Below are positions 8,411 through 16,700 of a stretch of DNA of 26,348 bases, one piece after another. The stretch spans positions 1 to 26,348 of the forward strand of contig JAGAWH010000212.1 in assembly GCA_017941505.1 (NCBI GenBank). The letters run 5' to 3'. The notes under the pieces were generated by a model, which saw nothing but the letters and a program-made list of their open reading frames with translations, ran no database searches and was not told the origin of the DNA. The stretch comes from Faecalicoccus sp. (lineage in GTDB: Bacteria; Bacillota_I; Bacilli_A; Erysipelotrichales; Erysipelotrichaceae). Made by a program: the position numbers and the translations under genes. Each line of letters begins with the position of its first letter. Positions within the stretch are counted from its first letter, which is position 1.

Positions 8411-8439
8411 ATTATAGGACGGACAAAATTATCCGTCAA
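8411..8439 (-). promoter_or_regulatory. Sigma-A promoter of the porGDAB T-box leader
   Basis: On the minus strand, TTGACG (8439-8434), a 17-nt spacer and TATAAT (8416-8411) form a near-consensus housekeeping promoter. The predicted transcript start near 8404 lies just upstream of Stem I of the T-box. Confidence 0.88.
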
Positions 8440-8531
8440 TAAAAAATGAATATGTTATGAAAAATATATTAAATGAATGAAAATAATTTCAAGATTATCG
8501 ATGTAAATGGTTAAAGCGGATGGATGTGTGC

Positions 8532-8625
8532 TAAAATAACGTAGTAATATATAAAAAATAACAGACGTCATATAAAATGTAATCTTACAATTGTGATGAT
8601 GAAAATTGTAATCTGGTGATATAAT
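8532..8625 (+). promoter_or_regulatory. Candidate extended -10 promoters and inverted repeat ahead of the sigma-factor gene
   Basis: Two extended -10 elements face the sigma gene: TGC-TAAAAT (TG at 8529-8530, box 8532-8537) and TGA-TATAAT (TG at 8617-8618, box 8620-8625). Neither has a convincing -35. Between them lies a perfect inverted repeat TTACAATT (8585-8592) / AATTGTAA (8604-8611), overlapped by a direct repeat TGTAATCT (8578-8585 and 8607-8614). It sits where a regulator would occlude the downstream promoter, so it may be an operator. The rest of the 8145-8647 gap is the por promoter and T-box plus AT-rich sequence in which I see no gene. Confidence 0.5.
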
Positions 8626-8647
8626 GTATATATTCAGGTAACAGTTT

Positions 8648-9724
8648 ATGAATAAAGAAATAGTAGAAAAACTTCGGCATAATAATGAAGAAGCCTATAA
8701 AGAAATGATTAATTTAACATATCCTAAGCTTTTTTCTATTGCCTTAAAGTATGTTAAGGATTCAGAAACTGCCAGGGATATGGTTCAGGAAACCTATATC
8801 GATGCCTATCGGAAGCTGGATCAGTTAAAGGATGATGAGAAGTTAGAAAACTGGTTATGTATCATCGTGATCCGTAAATGCCTGGATTATAATAAGTCTT
8901 CGGAAATCAAGCACAATCGCATGACTTTTACGGAACTGATTGAAGAAGATAATATTGACAATATTCTGGTGGACCGTTCTAAAAAATTTCAGCCGGAAAA
9001 GAATTTTGAATACAATGAGCTTCGTAAGGCAATCAGTCAAATGATTTCCGAATTACCGGATACGCAGAAAACCGCGATTCTTTTATATTATTATCAACAG
9101 TTTTCCATCAAGGAAATAGCGGCATTTTTAGATGTGTCTGAAAATACCGTCAAAAGCTATATGCGCTTAGGACGACAGAAGCTTAAAACATTGATTGAAA
9201 AGTCCAATCTTCCGCTTTATGCCGCAGCACCTTCTGCTCTTATCACATGGGCTATGGATATGGAATCCCAGATGATCACATCCATTCCAAATATGTCCAT
9301 TCCAACCGGTACGGCCGCAGGTACCTTATTGTCCACAGTTGTTCAACGAAGCGCAAATACGGCAGTTCGTACCATGATTGCCGCATCGACTGCTTTGTGT
9401 GTGGGCGTAGGAAGCTCCTATTATCGTGCCCATGTTCAGCTTTTAGATCATCTTCCGCTTGTGGATTGGATCTTACCGGAAGCTGTGGAAGTTGAAGCCC
9501 AAAGCTATGTGGTAATACCGGAAACAGAAATTGAAACAAAACGGGAAGAGCCGGAAACGATTGAATATGAAATTGTAGAGCCGGCGACGACCACAACCCA
9601 GATTCAAATCGCAAATGTCCCTGATGAAGTCATACAAGAAATCACATATGTTGATACAGCGCCGACATGTGTAAGTGCTGACTATGGGGATACTTTGGAA
9701 GCGGGGACGGTTATCTGTGATTAA
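8648..9724 (+). CDS. ECF-type sigma factor with C-terminal membrane anchor and outer tail
   Basis: A 358-residue sigma-70 family protein. Region 2 spans about 8-75 (ARDMVQETYIDAYRKLD) and region 4 about 125-180 (LPDTQKTAILLYYYQQFSIKE, then an HTH ending in SYMRLGRQKLKTLIEK). A typical ECF factor would end there. This one continues about 175 residues: an alanine-rich linker, a short hydrophobic segment at about 240-258 suited to one membrane span, and an acidic, Pro/Thr-rich tail of about 100 residues with two cysteines close to the end. With the sigma part inside, the tail should lie outside the membrane. No separate anti-sigma gene is seen, so the C-terminal half may serve that function and need release by proteolysis (inference). 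The next gene starts inside its last codons, so it leads a coupled operon of surface proteins. The ribosome site (CAGG) is weak. Confidence 0.85.
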   Translation: MNKEIVEKLRHNNEEAYKEMINLTYPKLFSIALKYVKDSETARDMVQETYIDAYRKLDQLKDDEKLENWLCIIVIRKCLDYNKSSEIKHNRMTFTELIEEDNIDNILVDRSKKFQPEKNFEYNELRKAISQMISELPDTQKTAILLYYYQQFSIKEIAAFLDVSENTVKSYMRLGRQKLKTLIEKSNLPLYAAAPSALITWAMDMESQMITSIPNMSIPTGTAAGTLLSTVVQRSANTAVRTMIAASTALCVGVGSSYYRAHVQLLDHLPLVDWILPEAVEVEAQSYVVIPETEIETKREEPETIEYEIVEPATTTTQIQIANVPDEVIQEITYVDTAPTCVSADYGDTLEAGTVICD

Positions 9725-10649
9725 AAAATCATTAATGACGCTTGTATCGATCGGGATGGCGCTGATGTTTACATATGCAGATACAATGGCAGTCTTTGCG
9801 GATGAGTCCGAAGGTGAAGATTCGATTACCATTTATACCAACGACGGAACGAATCAATCGTATTCTTATGCTTCCGGGGATGTGGAGCTTGTGCTCACAA
9901 ATACACCGGAAGGCACGCATTTCTATGGCTTTAATACCCAGTCCGATGCCGAAGGTGAGTGGATCAATGATATTGACAATGTAGACCGCTTTTCTTTGGA
10001 GACACGGGATTGGAAAGAAAATTACAGGTATGAAGCTAACATCACCAAGGTGGTGGATGTTTCTATGCATACGCAAACCAAAGATGATTTATATGTCATC
10101 TGGCAGAATAATCGAACCGTAACTCCGTACCAAATGAAAGATTCTTTTTCTGAACTTACTTTTTATGCCAATAACGGAACATCCGATCAACGCAGGGTAA
10201 GTCCAATGGAGCTTTCCTTATCGGGCGGTAATCTAAATGCCTTGATACCTGAGTTTAGTGCTCCAAGTGGATTGTATGGATTTAGAGGATGGAACACAAA
10301 AGCAGACGGTACCGGCATATGGTTTTTACCGGCTTATGTTTTCAGCAAAGATTATGATCAGATTACGGAATTATATGCCAATTGGATGGATTTAACGGAT
10401 GCCTTAAATGTCCGATACCAAACCTTAAAGGATGTATCTGGCATTCGTTCTGTTATTCAGCCGGTTACCGTATCTATACCTGTTTATCAAGCACCGAATC
10501 AAACGGTTCAATACGTGAAGCGTACCTTACCGGTTCAGACCGGTGTTACCTTGGAGTGGAGTTCATCTTATCTTGGCATTTTACTGGCATCGATGGGAAT
10601 CGATACCTGTCTTGAAGAATTAGAAAAATTAAGGGGGAAGAAACAATGA
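9717..10649 (+). CDS. Exported InlB/Flg_new-repeat surface protein with LPVQTG motif
   Basis: A 310-residue protein read from GTG 9717. That start is preferred because it places a classical signal peptide at the N-terminus (IKKSLMTLVSIGMALMF, cut predicted after AVFA at 28), has GGGGACGG upstream, and overlaps the sigma gene stop by 8 bases. The earlier ATG at 9675 would spoil the signal peptide. Two units resemble InlB B-repeat/Flg_new domains: ITIYTNDGTN...FYGFNT and LTFYANNGTS...FRGWNTKADGTGIW...LYANW. The C-terminus has LPVQTG at 271-276, then a modestly hydrophobic stretch (YLGILLASMGI) and a basic end (KLRGKKQ), which looks like a degenerate sortase signal. It is probably displayed on the cell surface; ligand unknown. 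Confidence 0.82.
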   Translation: MIKKSLMTLVSIGMALMFTYADTMAVFADESEGEDSITIYTNDGTNQSYSYASGDVELVLTNTPEGTHFYGFNTQSDAEGEWINDIDNVDRFSLETRDWKENYRYEANITKVVDVSMHTQTKDDLYVIWQNNRTVTPYQMKDSFSELTFYANNGTSDQRRVSPMELSLSGGNLNALIPEFSAPSGLYGFRGWNTKADGTGIWFLPAYVFSKDYDQITELYANWMDLTDALNVRYQTLKDVSGIRSVIQPVTVSIPVYQAPNQTVQYVKRTLPVQTGVTLEWSSSYLGILLASMGIDTCLEELEKLRGKKQ

Positions 10650-13207
10650 GACCAAAACGAGTTTTAGCTACCTCAACTATATTGGTTGCAGCTGCGTTTT
10701 TAGGCTTGAACAGCTGCCAAAAAAACGAAGAAGACAAACCGGAAAAAGAAGTTGTGACCTATCAGGTTAACGATACCCAAAAAGAACCGGAAGAAAAACC
10801 ACAGAAAGAAGTTCAAAAACAGCCGGAAGTGCAAACAGCTGCATCAGAACCGGAAGTTACTTATACCTACGTGGCAGCCCCGCTTAATCAGGACATGATA
10901 CCGGCAGAGACAGTCCCTGAACCGGTATATACAGAGCCTCAAATTCCCGATGATGCCAAACGCTTATTGGATCTGATGGCAAAGCTTAACGAGGCTAAGT
11001 TAGCCTTAGAGGATGCGAAAACACCGGTTGAAAATATTGTGTTAAATGAAATCCAGGTCGAGGAAGTCGATGAGGACGGAAATATTATCCTTGATGATGA
11101 AGGAAACGCAAAATCACATACAGAATATGTGGAAGAAAGAACCGTTACCACCAAGGGAGATGTTGAAGCAGCCCAGGCGCTTGTAGACTCTTTACAGGCC
11201 CAGGTTGATGCCCTAAGTACTCCTATAACACCGGATCCCGAACAAGCCCAAACTGAGATACCTCAAGTCATTGAAGAAGAAAATTATAAATATACCGTCA
11301 AAGATGATCATGTAGTCATTGACCAATATGTCGGAACAGATACAGACGTTGTGATTCCGGAAATATTGGATGAAAAGCCTGTCACAGATATCAATGCCAT
11401 TGCTTTTTATGACAAAGAAGTAGAAAGTGTCGTAATGCCGGATACTGTTCAGACCATAAGAAACTCATCCTTTGCTAATGATTCTTCTTTAAAAGATATA
11501 CAGCTTTCCGATGCTCTTACAACAATCGGACAGAATGCCTTTGCCAACTGTACATCCTTAGAGACAATTGTAATACCGGAAACGGTTACTATGGTCAGCA
11601 TGGGTGCTTTTAACGGATGTTTATCTCTTACCGAAATAGAAATACCGGATGGGGTAGCTTATGTAGATTCTATGACGTTTGCGAATTGTGCATCTTTAGA
11701 AAACGTAAAGGTGTCCTCACAAACATCAACGATTGGTATGAATGCCTTTAAAGGATGTATTTCCTTAACAAAGCTTTCCCTTCCTTCAACAGTAACCTTG
11801 ATTGATTGGAATGCCTTTGCAGGCTGTTCCAATTTAACCGATATTTATTTCCAGGGCACCAAGGCCGAATGGGATGCCATTATAGTCCGTCCGGGTGCAT
11901 TGGATGCTTCCGTTACGGTTCACTTTATGAATGAACCGGTGGCTTCCGAAGCAGATTTTGAATTTATTGAATCTTCTAACGATATTGTGATTACGAAATA
12001 TATCGGTTCCGATACCAATGTTTCGATTCCGGAAACGATTCGCGATAAAAATATTTCTGCGATCGGTGAGGGAGCCTTTGCGCATAATGAAACCATCGAA
12101 CAGGTCAATATTTTATCAAAAGCGCTTGGAATCGGGGTGTCTGCCTTTGAAGGATGTTCAAATCTTCAATCCGTTTCACTTCCGGATTCGGTGCAATCGA
12201 TTGGTGCCTATGCGTTTAAAGACTGCGTGAGTTTGAAGGATTTTATCATTCCGGCCGATACTTCTGTAATTGAAGAAGGTGCTTTTAGAAATTGTGCTTC
12301 TCTTGTGAATATCGTGATTCCGGAAGGTGTAACCGAAATTCAAAAGGATGCCTTTAAAGGATGCAGTTCATTAAACGCATTAACACTTCCAAACTCACTT
12401 AAGAAATTAGGAAGCAATGCATTGAATGTGGGTAAGCAGTTAGAATACATTTACTACAATGGTACAACCGATGAATTCCTGCAGATCAAGCGCGGAAAAG
12501 CAGCTTTGCGTAATGTTCATGTCGTATGCCAGAATCAATGGAATGATGCATCCGATTTTGAATATACGGTGAGTGGGGATTCTGTCGTTATTAATAAATA
12601 TATCGGATCCAATGATACGGTTTATGTTCCGTATAAGATTGAAGATAAAATGGTGACTTCTATTGGCAATAATGCCTTTACATCAACGGCAGTCAAAATT
12701 GTGGTGTTACCTAACAGCGTTACATCGTTAGGAAGTTTTGTGTTTGGAAGATGTCAATCTCTTACAACAGTTGTTCTTCCGAATACAATTACCGATATGG
12801 CAATGAGCACTTTCTCTCAATGTAAGTCATTAAAAACAGTAGAACTTCCTTTAAGTATTACGGATGTTCCGAATATGGCATTTGAAAACTGTACTTCACT
12901 TACAAATGTGACCATACCGGAAGGGGTAAAGACCATTGGAATGGGTGCATTCTCCAGTACGACATCTTTAAGAAATCTGAAACTGCCTTCAACCTTGGAG
13001 AAATTTGGGTTTACTGTTTTCATGATGTCAGGAATACGGACGTTGACTATTCCGGTATCGGTAACCCGTCTCGACAACATGGCCTTTTTGATGGCAAGAA
13101 ATTTAGATGCCATTTATTATGAGGGAACAAAAGCACAGTGGGATGCGATTTCAAAAGGAATGAATGCAGTTCCAAGTGATATTATTATCCATACAATTGA
13201 TGAATAG
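10646..13207 (+). CDS. Lipoprotein with three BspA-type leucine-rich repeat modules (LRR_5)
   Basis: An 853-residue surface lipoprotein. The signal peptide ends in lipobox LNSC with lipidated C24. It is followed by a Glu/Pro/Lys-rich stalk (about 28-100), a helical section (about 100-200), then three similar modules starting near 214, 438 and 638. Each opens with a (Y/F)(K/E)(Y/F)-type segment containing IxKYIGS and VxIPE, runs through 23-residue LRR_5 units of the type IGxxAFxxCxSLxxVxIPxxV, and closes with (I/A)Y(F/Y)xGTxxxW/F. BspA-like LRRs often mediate adhesion to host or bacterial surfaces; the ligand here cannot be predicted. The ATG overlaps the previous stop as ATGA, with AGGGGGAAG upstream, so it is the third coupled gene of the sigma operon. 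Confidence 0.9.
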   Translation: MRPKRVLATSTILVAAAFLGLNSCQKNEEDKPEKEVVTYQVNDTQKEPEEKPQKEVQKQPEVQTAASEPEVTYTYVAAPLNQDMIPAETVPEPVYTEPQIPDDAKRLLDLMAKLNEAKLALEDAKTPVENIVLNEIQVEEVDEDGNIILDDEGNAKSHTEYVEERTVTTKGDVEAAQALVDSLQAQVDALSTPITPDPEQAQTEIPQVIEEENYKYTVKDDHVVIDQYVGTDTDVVIPEILDEKPVTDINAIAFYDKEVESVVMPDTVQTIRNSSFANDSSLKDIQLSDALTTIGQNAFANCTSLETIVIPETVTMVSMGAFNGCLSLTEIEIPDGVAYVDSMTFANCASLENVKVSSQTSTIGMNAFKGCISLTKLSLPSTVTLIDWNAFAGCSNLTDIYFQGTKAEWDAIIVRPGALDASVTVHFMNEPVASEADFEFIESSNDIVITKYIGSDTNVSIPETIRDKNISAIGEGAFAHNETIEQVNILSKALGIGVSAFEGCSNLQSVSLPDSVQSIGAYAFKDCVSLKDFIIPADTSVIEEGAFRNCASLVNIVIPEGVTEIQKDAFKGCSSLNALTLPNSLKKLGSNALNVGKQLEYIYYNGTTDEFLQIKRGKAALRNVHVVCQNQWNDASDFEYTVSGDSVVINKYIGSNDTVYVPYKIEDKMVTSIGNNAFTSTAVKIVVLPNSVTSLGSFVFGRCQSLTTVVLPNTITDMAMSTFSQCKSLKTVELPLSITDVPNMAFENCTSLTNVTIPEGVKTIGMGAFSSTTSLRNLKLPSTLEKFGFTVFMMSGIRTLTIPVSVTRLDNMAFLMARNLDAIYYEGTKAQWDAISKGMNAVPSDIIIHTIDE

Positions 13208-13227
13208 CTCTCTTAGGAGAGCTTTTC
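13206..13227 (+). terminator. Terminator of the sigma/surface-protein operon
   Basis: Stem AGCTCTC (13206-13212) / GAGAGCT (13217-13223) with loop TTAG, followed by TTTCTTA. It begins within the stop codon of the LRR gene. Confidence 0.75.
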
Positions 13228-13248
13228 TTATGGGAAAATCACTTTTTG

Positions 13249-13278
13249 TTGCATTGAACCTAAATAAATGGGTAAAAT
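13249..13278 (+). promoter_or_regulatory. Candidate sigma-A promoter for the GYF_2/ChW-CHAP gene pair
   Basis: TTGCAT (13249-13254), an 18-nt spacer and TAAAAT (13273-13278). The predicted start of transcription near 13285 lies after the ATG at 13268, which supports the later translation start at 13331. Confidence 0.55.
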
Positions 13279-13330
13279 AAAATTTGTGGAAAACCGTTTT
13301 TATAATCGGTTTACAATGGAGAAGAAAAAA

Positions 13331-13699
13331 ATGTGGTATTACAGTACAAATGAGGCTACGGGAGGTCCGTATTCGGAGCTCACGCTCAGAAGGTTACACG
13401 ATAAGGGGATAGTAAAAGATTCTACTTTGGTCTGGTCTAAGGGGATGGATGACTGGAAACCATTTAAAGAAGTATTTAATCAATTTATCGTATGTCCATC
13501 ATGTCAATCTGTGATTGAATATGGGGGCAATTTCTGCCCGCATTGTGGATATCATTTTGTCGAGGAAAAGACACTTCGCTGTCCAACCTGTAATACATTA
13601 AACGATGCCGGAAGTATTTATTGTGAGGCCTGTCACAGAAAGCTCAATGAAACACAGGTCGTTTTGACTTTAAATCCGCAGATAGGAAAGAAGAAATAG
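13331..13699 (+). CDS. GYF_2-domain protein with two zinc ribbons
   Basis: A 122-residue protein with no signal peptide. Residues 2-48 match the GYF_2 fold (WYYSTNEATGGPYSELTL...LVWSKGMDDWKPF), thought to bind peptides or proteins. Two CxxC...CxxC zinc ribbons follow (C55, C58, C69, C72 and C84, C87, C98, C101). ATG 13331 is chosen because GGAGAAG (13318-13324) is ideally placed before it and homology starts immediately. In-frame ATGs at 13268 and 13316 lack ribosome sites, and the first lies before the likely transcript start. It ends 4 nt before the ChW-CHAP gene, so the two form an operon. Its function is unknown; a cytoplasmic adaptor for the neighbouring envelope protein is possible. Confidence 0.82.
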   Translation: MWYYSTNEATGGPYSELTLRRLHDKGIVKDSTLVWSKGMDDWKPFKEVFNQFIVCPSCQSVIEYGGNFCPHCGYHFVEEKTLRCPTCNTLNDAGSIYCEACHRKLNETQVVLTLNPQIGKKK

Positions 13700-13703
13700 G
13701 CTT

Positions 13704-16700
13704 ATGAAAAAATATTTATTTTCAACCTTACTTGCAGGTGCTTTTTTGACCCCGGCAGCCATTAGCACAATTTATGCGGATGAACAAATTGAAGTACAGG
13801 CAGAAACCGAAGATCCGCAGCTTGAAGTGCAGGAAGAAATTGAAGAAAATCAACAGGAAAGTCAAAATGAATTCATTCCGGAAATCTCTGCAGAAGCCCA
13901 TGTATCCAATGTAGGATGGATGGAGCCGGAAGTGATTGATGACAGCCAAAATGAAATTATGGTCGGCACTACAGGAAGATCCCAATCGATGGAAGCTTTG
14001 ATCATTGAAGCGGATGATCCTGAAATTGCGAAGGATATTGAATATATTTCGCACGTTGCCAATATCGGCTGGGAACAAGAGTGGAAAAATGCCGGTGAAA
14101 TGACAGGAACTACCGGTAGAGGATATGCGATTGAAGCCATTCAAATTCGCTTGAAAGATGAATTAAGTGAAACATACGATATTTATTATCAGCCTCATGT
14201 ATCCAATGTCGGCTGGCTTGGATGGGCCAAAAACGGTGAAAAAGCCGGCAGTGCAGGACACGGATATGCCTTGGAAGCACTTCGTATCGCGCTTTATAAA
14301 AAGGGAAGCTTTGATCAGAATATCGGAGGCGATTCTTTTCTTGGTTCTGAAATCAGCGTTACATCGCATGTTTCCAATATCGGCTGGATGCCTTCCGCAT
14401 CAGAAGGACAAATTACCGGAACAGTGGGCATGTCCAATTCCATGGAAGCTATACAAATCCAGCTGGATCATGCCGATTATGAAGGATCTGTAGAATATCA
14501 GAGTTATGTCCACGGCATCGGCTGGGAAGATACATGGCACTCAGATAATGAAATGTCCGGAACAACCGGACAGAGCCGATATATCGAAGCCATTCGTCTT
14601 CGCTTAAACGGTCAGATGGCAGAAAATTATAATATCTATTATCAAGCTCATGTTTCCCGCGTTGGCTGGATGGATTGGACCTGTAACGGAAATAATGCAG
14701 GTTCTATTGGCTTTGATAATAGTATTGAGGCATTACGAATCATGTTAGAAAAAAAGAATGGTACCCAGCATGTGGAAGCAGGAACCGATGCGTTTCGAAA
14801 TAATCGCGTGGCTGTGACAGCCCATGTATCCAATGTGGGATGGATGGCACCGGTCAGCGAGAATCAGGTTTCCGGAACTGTCGGCTTATCCAATTCTATT
14901 GAGGGACTTATCATTACATTAAATGATACCGAATATACCGGCGGTATTTTATATAAGACATATGTACAGTCAATTGGCTGGGAAAAAGAGTGGCGCACAA
15001 GCGGTGAGCTTAGCGGTACGACCGGACAGAGTAAACACATTGAAGCGATTCAAATGGTATTAACCGGTCAGCTTGCCAATGTATATGATATTTACTATCA
15101 GGCCCATGTGGCCAATATCGGCTGGATGCATTGGTCAGTTAATGGAAATCCTGCCGGTTCAACCGGATATAACTATGGCATGGAAGCCTTAAAGATCCGT
15201 TTGGTCAAAAAAGGGGAAGCCTCCGGTCTTAGTACCGCAAATGCGTATGTGGAAGATATCTTGAAAGTAAGAAGTCATGCATCAGCGGGCTGGACGGGCT
15301 ATAAGACAAGCGGTGATATTACCGGTAACTATCATCCAATCGATGCCGTTCAAATAAATGCTGAAAGCTCGCTTTATGATGGCTCAGTCATTTATAAGAC
15401 CTATGGGGAAGAGGCAGGATGGCAATCATCTTGGACAACATCGGGCAATATCAGTTCACAAAAATATGGCATTGAAGCCATTCAAATTGCCTTAACCGGT
15501 GAACTTGCCAATCGATATGATATTTATTACCAGACACATGTGAATTCCATCGGATGGTTAGGCTTTGCCTCGAATGGAGATTGTGCAGGCACGGAAAATT
15601 ATGGAGAAGCGATTGATGCGCTCCGTATTATCCTTGTTGAAAAAGGAAAACCATATCCGGTATCGGATGCGCAGGCTTATTTTGTACGCCCGGATGCGGC
15701 TGAATTCGCAAAAGCGCACAGTCAGGATGTAGCGGATGGGGAATACTATATCGTTGATGCCAAGTCCGGTATTTATTATTTGAATTACAGCGATGAAGGA
15801 TATCCCGCTATTTATACTTTCAACAACACGGACCCGGATAAATGGATCATCTCTCATGATTCCAGAGGGTTTGTGCTTGTAAAACATAAGGAAACCGGTG
15901 AATACTTGTCTGTAGGAAATGACAATAGTAGAACAGTTCCAAGATGGGTATTTGTCAAAGACGAAGATGGATATATTCTGCTACCGGAGGCAGCCATAGA
16001 AAACCATTTATCGATTACCGGAAACAGCTTCATCAATGGTAATTCTTTAACGACTGCATTAAGTACCGATAAAGATTTATGTCATTGGAAGTTAGTTGAT
16101 GCATTGGATGTACAGAGCATGTTAAAAGATCTGGCAAGGGCGAGTGAAGCAGCTCTTAAAGACGGTGTCTATGAAATTGTCAATAACGGCAATCAATCGA
16201 TTGCGATTGCCGCAAACAGTCAAAATCAATCCGGTGTACAGATGCAGATTCTGTCGGACTCGGATAATCAATATTGGCAGATTGAACATGATGATCAAGG
16301 ATATGCGACTATTTTCTCCAAGGGCGCACAGAAATATCTGGCGGTTGGTGAAAAAGATGTCGTTGGTTTAAGTGATCAGTCAGGAAAGATCGAGGCAAAA
16401 TGGATCATCCTTCCAACAGCTTCGGGATACCAGATTATTTCGGCAGCCAATCCGTATGCCGTATTGATGATGAATGAATCCAAAGGATATGCCGGCAATA
16501 CGCTTGTCAGTGAAGAAGCCGATCTGACTTTGGCCAACACATGGTGCTTATTCACAAGACCATACAGTACCATTCGTCGGGAAACAATGGGACGGTCCTA
16601 TGATATGGATGGCTGGTATGGGGCCCAATGCTGGGACTATGTGGATTATGTCATGATTCACTACTATGGTTCTTATAATGGAGTGTCCTGCTCCACAACG

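Noticed and set aside
9660..9740. Frameshift joining the sigma gene to the following gene
   Set aside because: The next gene starts with a proper signal peptide from GTG 9717 and has its own ribosome site, so an overlap rather than a frameshift explains it.
11285..13204. LRR-encoding repeats as a possible tandem-repeat or CRISPR locus
   Set aside because: The periodicity is coding and degenerate at DNA level; explained by LRR_5 units.
13728..14144. 138-residue antisense ORF in the ChW gene
   Set aside because: It arises from the repeated composition of the plus-strand gene and has no domain or start signal.
13896..15650. Regularly repeated DNA that might be a CRISPR array
   Set aside because: The repeats are protein-level ChW units with diverged DNA; no short identical repeats with unique spacers.
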